NCBI RefSeq assembly: GCF_000341085.1
Contig: NZ_ANBA01000008.1
Location: 310,001-374,000 of the forward strand
Source: Nocardiopsis ganjiahuensis DSM 45031
GTDB taxonomy: Bacteria > Actinomycetota > Actinomycetes > Streptosporangiales > Streptosporangiaceae
Length of the DNA: 64,000 nucleotides
Direction of reading: 5' to 3'
The notes beneath the pieces are model-generated. The model saw only the letters and a list, made by a program, of their open reading frames with translations. It did no database searches and had not been told where the DNA came from. A program made the translations under genes and the position numbers. This document shows positions 24,809 to 31,231 of this stretch, piece by piece. Position 1 is the stretch's first letter. The number at the start of each line of letters is the position of its first letter.

Positions 24809-26023
24809 TCAGGAGGTCCGGCGGGCCTCGGCCCTCAGGCAGTCGGCCAGGGCCTCGCGCAGGTTGACGTCGCGGGGGTCGTCCCAGATCCGCAGGCCCA
24901 TCCGGTTGGGCACGTACCCGTACCCGGTTCCGGTGGCCGGGTCGGCGAACCCGAAGGAGCCGCCCGCGCCGGGGGTCCCGTAGGCGCGGCCGTCGCTGCC
25001 GAACCGCCATCCGGGGAAGGGTTTCCACAGGCCCAGCGAGTAACGGGTACGCACCTTGAGGTTGACGTCGCGCTCGCCGCCGGAGGGCTCGGTGGGCTGC
25101 TCCTCCAGGGCGCGCAGGCTCTCCTCGTCCACCCCGAGGACCGGGGAGCCCTGGGCGAACTCGCCGTAGAGCACGGCCAGGGAGCGGGCGGTGGCGAAAC
25201 CGTTGCCGTGCGGCAGTTCCACGGCCCGGTAGGCGGGTTCGGCCAGCTGGTTGGCGGTTCTCAGCGGCGGGTTGGCGAAGGTGCGGGCGGCGGTGGTCCA
25301 GGGCAGGGCCCGCGCCAGGAGGTGCCCGAGGGGGACGGCGCCGGGGTCGGCGGCCAGGTCGCGCCAGCTGCCCCCGGCCATGGGGGCCAGACGGTCCGGG
25401 TCGACGTCCTCGGGCAGCCCCACGTACAGGTCCAGGCCCAGGGGACCGGCCAGTTCCTCGGCCAGGTAGGCGCCGACGGTGCGCCCGTCCACGCGCCGGA
25501 GGAGTTCGCCCGCGTACAGGCCGATGGTGACGCTGTGGTAGCCGTGCCGGGTGCCCGGGGTCCAGACCGGGGCCTGGGCGGCCAGGTGGTGAGCGAGGCG
25601 GTCGTGGTCGGCGAGCAGGGCGGGGGTGAGTTCGGCGTCCAGGTAGGGCAGCCCCGCGCGGTGGGAGAGGAGTTCGCGGACGGTGACGTGTTCCTTGCCG
25701 TGCTGGGCGAACTCGGGCCAGTAGTCGGCGACGGGGCGGTCGTAGTCGATCAGGCCCCGGGAGTGGGCGTGCGCGAGGACCAGGGAGGTCACGCCCTTGG
25801 TGGCGGAGAAGACGATGGCGAGGGTGTCCGACTCCCAGGGGGCTCCGGTGCTCTGATCGCGCACACCCGCCCACAGGTCGACCACCAGGCGGCCCCGGTG
25901 GTGCACGGCCACGGCCGCACCCAGTTCACCGTGTTCGGCGAAGTTGTGTCGGAAGGCCTCGCGGACGGGCGCGAAGGCGGGCTCGGTCCATCCCTGGACG
26001 GGCGGAGGTAAGGCGACGGGCAC
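24809..26023 (-). CDS. Class C beta-lactamase-fold serine hydrolase (EstB-like)
   Basis: A 404-residue beta-lactamase-related hydrolase. The Ser-x-x-Lys tetrad is SATK in IVFSATKGVTSLVLAH; the Tyr motif is HGYHSVTIG; and the C-terminal region has AYGTPGAGGSFGFADP, where a KTG-like strand would be. This set is typical of EstB esterases and related carboxylesterases, not true AmpC enzymes. There is no signal peptide from GTG 26023, which has GAGGAATCGCC upstream; the open frame extends further left without a good site. A cytoplasmic esterase or transesterase is most likely. It converges on the kinase gene with a 45-nt gap. The 26024-26245 interval shows no gene. Confidence 0.87.
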   Translation of the reverse strand: MPVALPPPVQGWTEPAFAPVREAFRHNFAEHGELGAAVAVHHRGRLVVDLWAGVRDQSTGAPWESDTLAIVFSATKGVTSLVLAHAHSRGLIDYDRPVADYWPEFAQHGKEHVTVRELLSHRAGLPYLDAELTPALLADHDRLAHHLAAQAPVWTPGTRHGYHSVTIGLYAGELLRRVDGRTVGAYLAEELAGPLGLDLYVGLPEDVDPDRLAPMAGGSWRDLAADPGAVPLGHLLARALPWTTAARTFANPPLRTANQLAEPAYRAVELPHGNGFATARSLAVLYGEFAQGSPVLGVDEESLRALEEQPTEPSGGERDVNLKVRTRYSLGLWKPFPGWRFGSDGRAYGTPGAGGSFGFADPATGTGYGYVPNRMGLRIWDDPRDVNLREALADCLRAEARRTS

Positions 26024-26245
26024 GGCGATTCCTCGGGAGGAGGGACGAGGGGGCGGGGAAGGCGTGCCCAGGGTAGCCGAGGACAGGTAAAGCCGACCGG
26101 ACGATACGTGCGTCCCCGCACCCAAAAGGGCGCTGACCAGCATGAATCCTGGCCATTGGATAGCGAGGGAAGGCTGGTCCACGGGGAACCGCGGCCCGGA
26201 CTCGCAAGTTGGTAGGGCGTAACTGGGTGAGGCGGCCCTCCGCCG

Positions 26246-26395
26246 CTACATCCGCAGCAGGTGGATGACGGCAACGCCCACGACAGCGAACGCGAAGGTG
26301 ACGGCGACGAGGCGGCGTGTCTTGCCGTCGTCCTCAATGGCCTTTTCAACCAGGTCAAGGACCTTGCAGGCGACAAGTGAGAGATGGGCGAACAT
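26246..26395 (-). CDS. Small single-TM protein of unknown function
   Basis: A 49-residue protein: a short amphipathic start, a charged centre (EKAIEDDGKTRRL) and a C-terminal transmembrane helix (VAVTFAFAVVGVAVIHLL), a tail-anchored topology. GGAG lies 13 nt before the ATG, which is somewhat far; an in-frame start at 26482 would give 78 residues. The base composition drops here relative to flanking genes, and this is the first member of the lower-GC accessory block extending to 29458. Function not recognised. Confidence 0.45.
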   Translation of the reverse strand: MFAHLSLVACKVLDLVEKAIEDDGKTRRLVAVTFAFAVVGVAVIHLLRM

Positions 26396-26523
26396 CGGCG
26401 GCGGAGCTCCTTGGACATGACAACCAAGGGCTCCTACCAAGAGCCTTAAGCACGTGAGGTGTAAGCGGCTACTCACGCCCAACCGGCACCAGACAGCCCA
26501 TGCTAGGTCTGGCTTTGCTGCTA

Positions 26524-26967
26524 TTAGGGATCAAGATAGCCATCGAGCCATGAGATGTCCACCGTGAAGCGAAGGCGGTTGACTTGGGCCTTGTGGATCG
26601 CGTCCGCGAGGCGGTGGAATCGCTCACTACTGAACTGTTCATCTCGACCACAACGCGAGCAGCGAAGCCGTGTCTTAGGAACTCCGTCCGGGTTCTTGCC
26701 AAAAACTTCGGCGCGTTCAAGGTTCGCTCTGCTTGCCCCATAGCCGCGCGCTGAGCCACCTGTTGCATAGATAGTCAGTTGATCGTCTACAGAGAGCTCG
26801 TGCACCTCCTTCTTTTCGATGTCCACATCGGTCTTAGCGACGGGAGTGAAGGACTGACCGTAACGGTTGTCCTGGAAGTGGCCGAGCTCTGCCGCGTTAT
26901 GGGAGCCTCGACCGGTACAGATGAGCTTGAAATACCTGTCGCTGGATTTCTCTCGTCGTCGACTCAC
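26524..26967 (-). CDS. Hypothetical protein with zinc-ribbon-like cysteines, accessory region
   Basis: A 147-residue protein with no recognised family. It begins with a basic stretch (SRRREKSSDRYFKLICTGRG) and ends with a compact unit containing LRCSRCGRDEQFSSERFHRLADA, where Cys-x-x-Cys plus the earlier Cys and His could bind zinc. The gene has visibly lower GC and less biased third positions than its flanks, suggesting acquisition. GTG 26967 is favoured because AAGGGGG lies five bases ahead; GTG 26973 is also in frame. It is divergent from the XRE/TPR regulator across about 170 nt. It could be a small nucleic-acid-binding accessory protein; this is inference. Confidence 0.5.
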   Translation of the reverse strand: MSRRREKSSDRYFKLICTGRGSHNAAELGHFQDNRYGQSFTPVAKTDVDIEKKEVHELSVDDQLTIYATGGSARGYGASRANLERAEVFGKNPDGVPKTRLRCSRCGRDEQFSSERFHRLADAIHKAQVNRLRFTVDISWLDGYLDP

Positions 26968-27136
26968 AGACACCCCCTTGATGCTCCGTCATCGGGAGTC
27001 GGTAGACCCCGCCTACCCCGATGGAACATCACAGCTACGACATTCCCGATCAGGAGTGAGCGACCGAGAAGCACCCACCTCTATGCACCCCGGCGCCTAC
27101 CCTTGAACCATCACCCCCTGATCGGAGGGCGAGCAC

Positions 27137-28336
27137 GTGGCAGAGCAATCCCCCGGCCCCTCGGACGACGTCGGAGCGCGCGTGTCGCGTGCCCGAAAGC
27201 GTCGCGGGCTGACACAGCAGGGCCTGGCACAGAAGACCTCCTACGCCCGCTCGCACATCGCCCAGGTCGAGACCGGGCACAAGGCGGCTACCCCCTCGTT
27301 CATCGCGGCCGTCGCGGACGCGCTCAAGGTCGAGATGAGCGAGCTGTACGGGCAGCCCTACCGGGGCGACACCCCCTCAACGGACCGGGTCCACCGCTCC
27401 ATCCCACACCTGCGCCGTGCCCTGGCGTGGTCGGACCTGCCGCCCGAGCTGGAGGGACCGGCGCGCCCTCTGGAGGTCCTGGCCGCCGAGGTCGAGAACG
27501 CGAAGCGGCTGCGTCGCCGTGCCCGCCACATCCAGCTCGGGGACATGCTTCCGGCGGTCATGGAGGAGCTGAGCCACCACGCCCACGAGGGCGACGACCC
27601 GCGTGCGTGGCGGCTGCTGTCGGACGCCCACTGCGCGGCAGGTGAGCTGTCCCGCCGCCTGGGCTACAGCGACCTCGCGGACTCCATGTTCAGGGAGGCG
27701 GCCCGCTTCGCGGCGCTCTCACGCGACCCGCACCTTCCCCTGATCATCACGTGGCGTCGCGCCCTCGTGCTCATGAACCACGGCGCCCTCGGGGCGGCCG
27801 TCCGGCTCCTGGAGCGGTGCACGACGAGGATCGAGCAGGGGCGGCCCGGTGACGTGGAGGTCTCCGGAGCACTGCACCTGCGGGCGGCCGTCATCGCGGG
27901 TCGAATGGGCGACGCCGGGAGCGCGTGGGACCACTTCGAGCGGGCGACCGAGATCAGCGCCAGAGCGGGACGGCCCCACCTGGACGACTACAGCACGTAC
28001 TTCTCGCCCGCGAACATCCTCATCCACGGCGCGGCGGTGGCGACCGAGCTGGGCGACTACGACGAGGCGGTCAGGCGTGACGCGGCCATCCCGGCGAACG
28101 CCCTCAACAGCCTCGCTAGGGAGCGCCGGTCACACCACCTGATCGACATGTCGCGCGTCCACCTGGACCAAGGGCGCACCAGGCAGGCGCTCGCGAGGCT
28201 TGTGGAGGCGGAGCGAGTCGCACCCCAGATGACTCACTACCACCCGTCCGCGCGTACCGTCGCGACCCACCTCCAGGACCGCCACAGGGTCCTCTCGGAG
28301 GATCTCAGGGGCCTTGTGTTCCGCATGCGCCTCTGA
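27137..28336 (+). CDS. XRE-family regulator with TPR-like C-terminal domain
   Basis: A 399-residue protein. The N-terminal HTH_3 domain (about 10-70) reads VSRARKRRGLTQQGLAQKTS and SHIAQVETGHKAATPSFIAAVADAL. The rest is alpha-helical with tetratricopeptide-like repeats (LGYSDLADSMFREAARFA, MGDAGSAWDHFERATEISA, LGDYDEAVRRDAA, QGRTRQALARLVEAERVAP). Such large HTH/TPR proteins are frequent in actinomycete accessory regions and may sense a peptide or small molecule. GGAGGGCGAGCAC precedes the GTG. It is followed 21 nt later by the flavoprotein gene, probably co-transcribed. A 17-nt palindrome lies downstream at 28916-28932 and is a candidate binding site. Confidence 0.85.
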   Translation: MAEQSPGPSDDVGARVSRARKRRGLTQQGLAQKTSYARSHIAQVETGHKAATPSFIAAVADALKVEMSELYGQPYRGDTPSTDRVHRSIPHLRRALAWSDLPPELEGPARPLEVLAAEVENAKRLRRRARHIQLGDMLPAVMEELSHHAHEGDDPRAWRLLSDAHCAAGELSRRLGYSDLADSMFREAARFAALSRDPHLPLIITWRRALVLMNHGALGAAVRLLERCTTRIEQGRPGDVEVSGALHLRAAVIAGRMGDAGSAWDHFERATEISARAGRPHLDDYSTYFSPANILIHGAAVATELGDYDEAVRRDAAIPANALNSLARERRSHHLIDMSRVHLDQGRTRQALARLVEAERVAPQMTHYHPSARTVATHLQDRHRVLSEDLRGLVFRMRL

Positions 28337-28357
28337 TTCGTCGGACAGACTGATCGC

Positions 28358-28864
28358 ATGGGAACTCTCTACCTCACGCTCTCCGCCGCCGGCACGACGC
28401 CGGAGGAGACCGCGCCCGACCTGGTCCGCCTGCTTCAAGACGAGGGGTGGCGGGTCACCGTCCTGTGCACACCCACGGGCACGCGCTTCCACGACCTCGA
28501 CGCGCTGGAGGCGCTGACGGGGGAGCCGGTGCGCGTGGACTTCCGCCGTCCCGGCACGGGCAAGAGCCTGCTCCCTCCGAACGTGGTCCTCGCCTGCCCG
28601 TGGTCGTTCAACAGCACGAACAAGACGGCGCTCGGGCTCGCGGACACCTTCGCCGTCGCGCTCGTGTGCGAGATGATCGGGCGCGGCGTCCCCACGTTCC
28701 TGGTCCCCAAGGCCGGTGACGGCCTCGCGGGTCACCCCGCCTGGGGCCGCAGCCTCGACCTGCTGGGAGAGGTCCCACACGTCACCCTGCTGCAAGGAAC
28801 GACCCGCAGCCTCCCGCCGTGGCGCGAGGTGGCCGAGGCCCTGGCAAAGGTGCCCGCGTCGTAG
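28358..28864 (+). CDS. Flavoprotein of the HFCD (Dfp/EpiD/LanD-like) family
   Basis: A 168-residue flavoprotein resembling homo-oligomeric flavin-containing Cys decarboxylases. It starts LYLTLSAAGTTPEETAPDLV, then shows the pattern NVVLACPWSFNSTNKTALGL followed by ADTFAVAL, matching the N-x-x-x-K-x-A-x-G-x-A-D substrate-clamp region, and a Cys-Glu-Met at 'LVCEMIGRGVPTFLVPK'. The catalytic His typical of the PPC decarboxylase subgroup (G-S-x-A/H region) is not evident near the N-terminus, so it may bind flavin without decarboxylase activity. Its pairing with an XRE/TPR regulator recurs in actinomycetes in my recollection, without an assigned function. Substrate unknown. Confidence 0.7.
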   Translation: MGTLYLTLSAAGTTPEETAPDLVRLLQDEGWRVTVLCTPTGTRFHDLDALEALTGEPVRVDFRRPGTGKSLLPPNVVLACPWSFNSTNKTALGLADTFAVALVCEMIGRGVPTFLVPKAGDGLAGHPAWGRSLDLLGEVPHVTLLQGTTRSLPPWREVAEALAKVPAS

Positions 28865-28915
28865 GAGTTCCGGTGCGAAACACCCTCCGTGGCGCTCTAC
28901 CCGGGGAGAGGAGCA

Positions 28916-28932
28916 TGTTCCAAGTTGGAACA
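28916..28932. promoter_or_regulatory. Perfect 17-nt palindrome before two small genes
   Basis: TGTTCCAAGTTGGAACA is perfectly symmetric about its central base, 32 nt before the ATG of the first small gene and just upstream of TTGACG (28943-28948). It looks like a dimeric HTH operator; the XRE/TPR protein encoded 600 nt upstream is the natural candidate. Confidence 0.55.
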
Positions 28933-28964
28933 GTGCGTCCCCTTGACGGATCCACGATCGCCCC

Positions 28965-29213
28965 ATGGACTCCTTGACTCCCCAGAGTGACCGGAACGAG
29001 CTGGACCGACTCAACCGTGACTACCCGGGCTGGAGCGTGTGGCGCAGCCGGAGGGATGACACGCTCGCCGGGTGGGTGGCCAGCAACCTCAACCCCCGAA
29101 GCCAGTACGACCCGACGCTGCACGGCGACACCGCCGATGAGCTGGAGGACCGCCTCAAGAACCCACCGTTGCGGATCGGCGGCCTCCTGGTGGACGGGGA
29201 GGTTCTCCTGTGA
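28965..29213 (+). CDS. Small hypothetical protein, accessory block
   Basis: An 82-residue acidic/basic soluble protein: NELDRLNRDYPGWSVWRSRR followed by DDTLAGWVASNLNPRS and DTADELEDRLKNPPLRIGG. No family recognised. The WSVWRSRR...GWVAS layout resembles small proteins found beside XRE-type regulators in actinomycete accessory clusters. It begins 32 nt after the palindrome and overlaps the next gene (GTGA), so both are probably expressed together under its control. Third-position GC supports coding. There is no signal peptide or TM. Confidence 0.6.
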   Translation: MDSLTPQSDRNELDRLNRDYPGWSVWRSRRDDTLAGWVASNLNPRSQYDPTLHGDTADELEDRLKNPPLRIGGLLVDGEVLL

Positions 29214-29458
29214 GCGCGCAGAGAACGGGTCTCGTACTCACTCCTGAGCAGGAGCGCGCCCTGGAGGCCGTCCGACCCCACGTGGACCAGCTCCAGGCCG
29301 AGTTCGGCGAGATGTGGGAGATCGGGCCGTGCCACCCCTGGAACGGGACGGTCGAGCGGTTGTACGCCAAGCGGCGAGCGCCCGTTTCCGGCGAGCTGGG
29401 CTCACTGAGTGCACGCACGGTGGACGAGCTTCACGCCAAACTGCATGTGCGCTCCTGA
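29210..29458 (+). CDS. Small hypothetical protein, coupled to the previous gene
   Basis: An 82-residue soluble protein with an amphipathic helical start (TPEQERALEAVRPHVDQLQA) and a C-terminal SLSARTVDELHAKLH helix; one Cys in IGPCHPWNG. No family recognised. GTG 29210 overlaps the previous stop, so translation is coupled and the two products may form a complex. It is the last gene of the accessory block; a strong hairpin follows. Confidence 0.6.
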   Translation: MSAQRTGLVLTPEQERALEAVRPHVDQLQAEFGEMWEIGPCHPWNGTVERLYAKRRAPVSGELGSLSARTVDELHAKLHVRS

Positions 29459-29491
29459 GTCGCCCAGCTTGAAGGCCCCGGCGACGGAACG

Positions 29492-29521
29492 GGCCGGGGC
29501 GCGGACCTTCGCGCCCCGGCC
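29492..29521. terminator. Bidirectional terminator
   Basis: GGCCGGGGCGCG (29492-29503) pairs with CGCGCCCCGGCC (29510-29521), 12 bp with a 6-nt loop, between the plus-strand small genes and the minus-strand symporter. Confidence 0.75.
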
Positions 29522-29538
29522 TGCCCGCCCCTTCCCGG

Positions 29539-30951
29539 CTACCGCTCCGGAGCCGGGTCGGTCTCGCTCCGCGGCACCTCGCTGCCGGAGACCGCCACAG
29601 GCGCGGCGTCCTCCGGGGCCTTCTCCTCGTCCCCGGTCGTGTCCTCGGGTCGTGCGGGGGGCTCCTTGCCGTCGAGGACCGCGCGCATGCGTTCCATGTC
29701 GAGCTGGCCCTCCCACCTGGCCACGACGAAGGTCGCCACGCAGTTGCCGAGCAGGTTGATGGACACGCGCATGGTGTCCATGATGCGGTCCGCTCCCAGC
29801 AGCAGGGCGACGCCCGCGGCGGGGAAGGCGCCCAGTGCGGTGGCCGTCGCCGACAGCGCGAGGAAGGCCGAGCCGGGGACCCCTGCCATGCCCTTGGAGG
29901 TCAGCAGGAGGATGAGCACCATCATCAGCTGGTCCCCCATGGTCATGTCCGTGCCGAAGGCCTGGGCCAGGAACAGCGCGGCGATCGGCAGGTAGATGGC
30001 GGCGCCGTCGAGGTTGAACGAGTACCCGGTCGGCACGACCAGGCCGGTGGTGGCCTTGGAGCATCCTGCGTTGGTCAGCTTCTGCATGATGCGCGGCATG
30101 ACCGCCTCGGAGGACGCGGCTCCGATGGCCAGGGCGAACTCCTCCTTGGTGTACCGCAGGAACTTCCACAGGTTGACCCCGGCGAGGACGCGGGCGATGA
30201 CCGCCAGGGCGAGCAGGAAGACGGCGGCGGCCGAGTAGCAGGCGAGGATGAGCATGCCGAAGCTGCTGAGCGAGGACAGGCCGTAGGCCCCGATGACGAA
30301 GGCCATCGCGCCCAGCGCGCCCAGGGGCGCCACCCGCATGATCCAGCCGATGCAGGTGAAGATGACGTCGGTGAACCGCTCGATGAGGTCGAGGATCGGC
30401 TTGCCCCGCTCGCCCAGCTTGGACAGGGCCAGGGCGACGAACACCGCGAAGAACAGGACCTGCAGGAGCGAGTTCTCGGCGAAGGCGCCCACGACGCTCT
30501 CGGGGATCACGTCGAGGAGGAACTGGGCGAAGCCGGGGATCTCCCCGCCCTGGGTCACCTCCTCCAGGGCGCTGGTGTCGAGGTCGGCCGCGTCGACCTC
30601 GAAGCCCACACCGGGCTTGAGGAGGTTGGCCACGACCATGCCGTACAGCAGGGCGAAGGCGGTGACGACCTGGAAGTAGACCAGCGCCTTGACGCCGATC
30701 CGGCCGACGGCGCCGAGGTCGCCGACCTTGGCGATACCGGTCACGATGACGCAGAAGATCAGCGGCGCGATCAGCATCTTGATCAGGCGGATGAAGCCGT
30801 CACCCAGCGGGCGCAGGCTCTCGCCGAACGAGGGCCACAGGTGCCCGATCAGCACACCCGCGATGACGGCGACGATCACCTGGAAGAACAGTGACCGATA
30901 GAAGCGGGGACGGGGGCGGTCCGATGTTTCGGCTTCCGGGGCAACAGCCAT
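29539..30951 (-). CDS. Dicarboxylate/amino acid:cation symporter (DAACS), DctA-like
   Basis: A 470-residue secondary transporter with about eight TM helices and two re-entrant loops. Family motifs: FIRLIKMLIAPLIFCVIVTG (TM2), a serine-rich AIGAASSEAVMPRIMQKL hairpin, PTGYSFNLDGAAIYLPIAAL in TM7 and LLTSKGMAGVPGSAFLAL. It imports C4-dicarboxylates (succinate, fumarate, malate) or glutamate/aspartate with cations; these motifs fit DctA well. ATG 30951 with GTGGAG ahead is preferred to 30966. Two GGAAT/ATTCC inverted repeats lie 35-71 nt upstream and probably form its operator. No DctB/DctS kinase gene is nearby. Confidence 0.92.
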   Translation of the reverse strand: MAVAPEAETSDRPRPRFYRSLFFQVIVAVIAGVLIGHLWPSFGESLRPLGDGFIRLIKMLIAPLIFCVIVTGIAKVGDLGAVGRIGVKALVYFQVVTAFALLYGMVVANLLKPGVGFEVDAADLDTSALEEVTQGGEIPGFAQFLLDVIPESVVGAFAENSLLQVLFFAVFVALALSKLGERGKPILDLIERFTDVIFTCIGWIMRVAPLGALGAMAFVIGAYGLSSLSSFGMLILACYSAAAVFLLALAVIARVLAGVNLWKFLRYTKEEFALAIGAASSEAVMPRIMQKLTNAGCSKATTGLVVPTGYSFNLDGAAIYLPIAALFLAQAFGTDMTMGDQLMMVLILLLTSKGMAGVPGSAFLALSATATALGAFPAAGVALLLGADRIMDTMRVSINLLGNCVATFVVARWEGQLDMERMRAVLDGKEPPARPEDTTGDEEKAPEDAAPVAVSGSEVPRSETDPAPER

Positions 30952-30985
30952 GGGGGCACTCCACAAGGGGGCTCAGCGGGGTTAT

Positions 30986-31022
30986 GGAATCTGTATTCCT
31001 CATGGTGGAATATAGACATTCC
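30986..31022. promoter_or_regulatory. Double inverted repeat before the symporter gene
   Basis: Two imperfectly spaced repeats: GGAAT-N4-ATTCC (30986-30999) and GGAAT-N6-ATTCC (31007-31022). The arms resemble sites of IclR-family regulators. On the minus strand they bracket AT-rich TATATT and CATAAC hexamers that could be -10 elements. Confidence 0.5.
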
Positions 31023-31163
31023 GACAGAGTAGCGGGCGTCACACCCGTCACACAATGAACATCAGTACAAACCGGCAGGTAACAACGAGGGCGGCAGTCG
31101 GCGCACTCGCGAACCGGCGCCCGCGGCGGACGCCCAGCCCGGGTCAATCCACCCGAAAGACCT

Positions 31164-31207
31164 TTGACACCGGGCTTCACGGGCACCTAAGTTGTCAATG
31201 ACAACTT
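31164..31207 (+). promoter_or_regulatory. Promoter with overlapping 19-nt operator for the fused Mo hydroxylase
   Basis: TTGACA (31164-31169) and TAAGTT (31188-31193) form a -35/-10 pair with an 18-nt spacer. The -10 is overlapped by AAGTTGTCAATGACAACTT (31189-31207), a perfect palindrome about one central base. The TTGTC...GACAA layout is typical of FCD-type GntR or MarR sites. A bound repressor would block the promoter. Confidence 0.6.
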
Positions 31208-31231
31208 CTCCCCTCTCTCCGGAAGCCGCCC

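Noticed and set aside
26246..29458. Integrated plasmid or prophage
   Set aside because: No integrase, replication or structural gene, tRNA or flanking direct repeat was seen; only composition and unknown genes suggest transfer.
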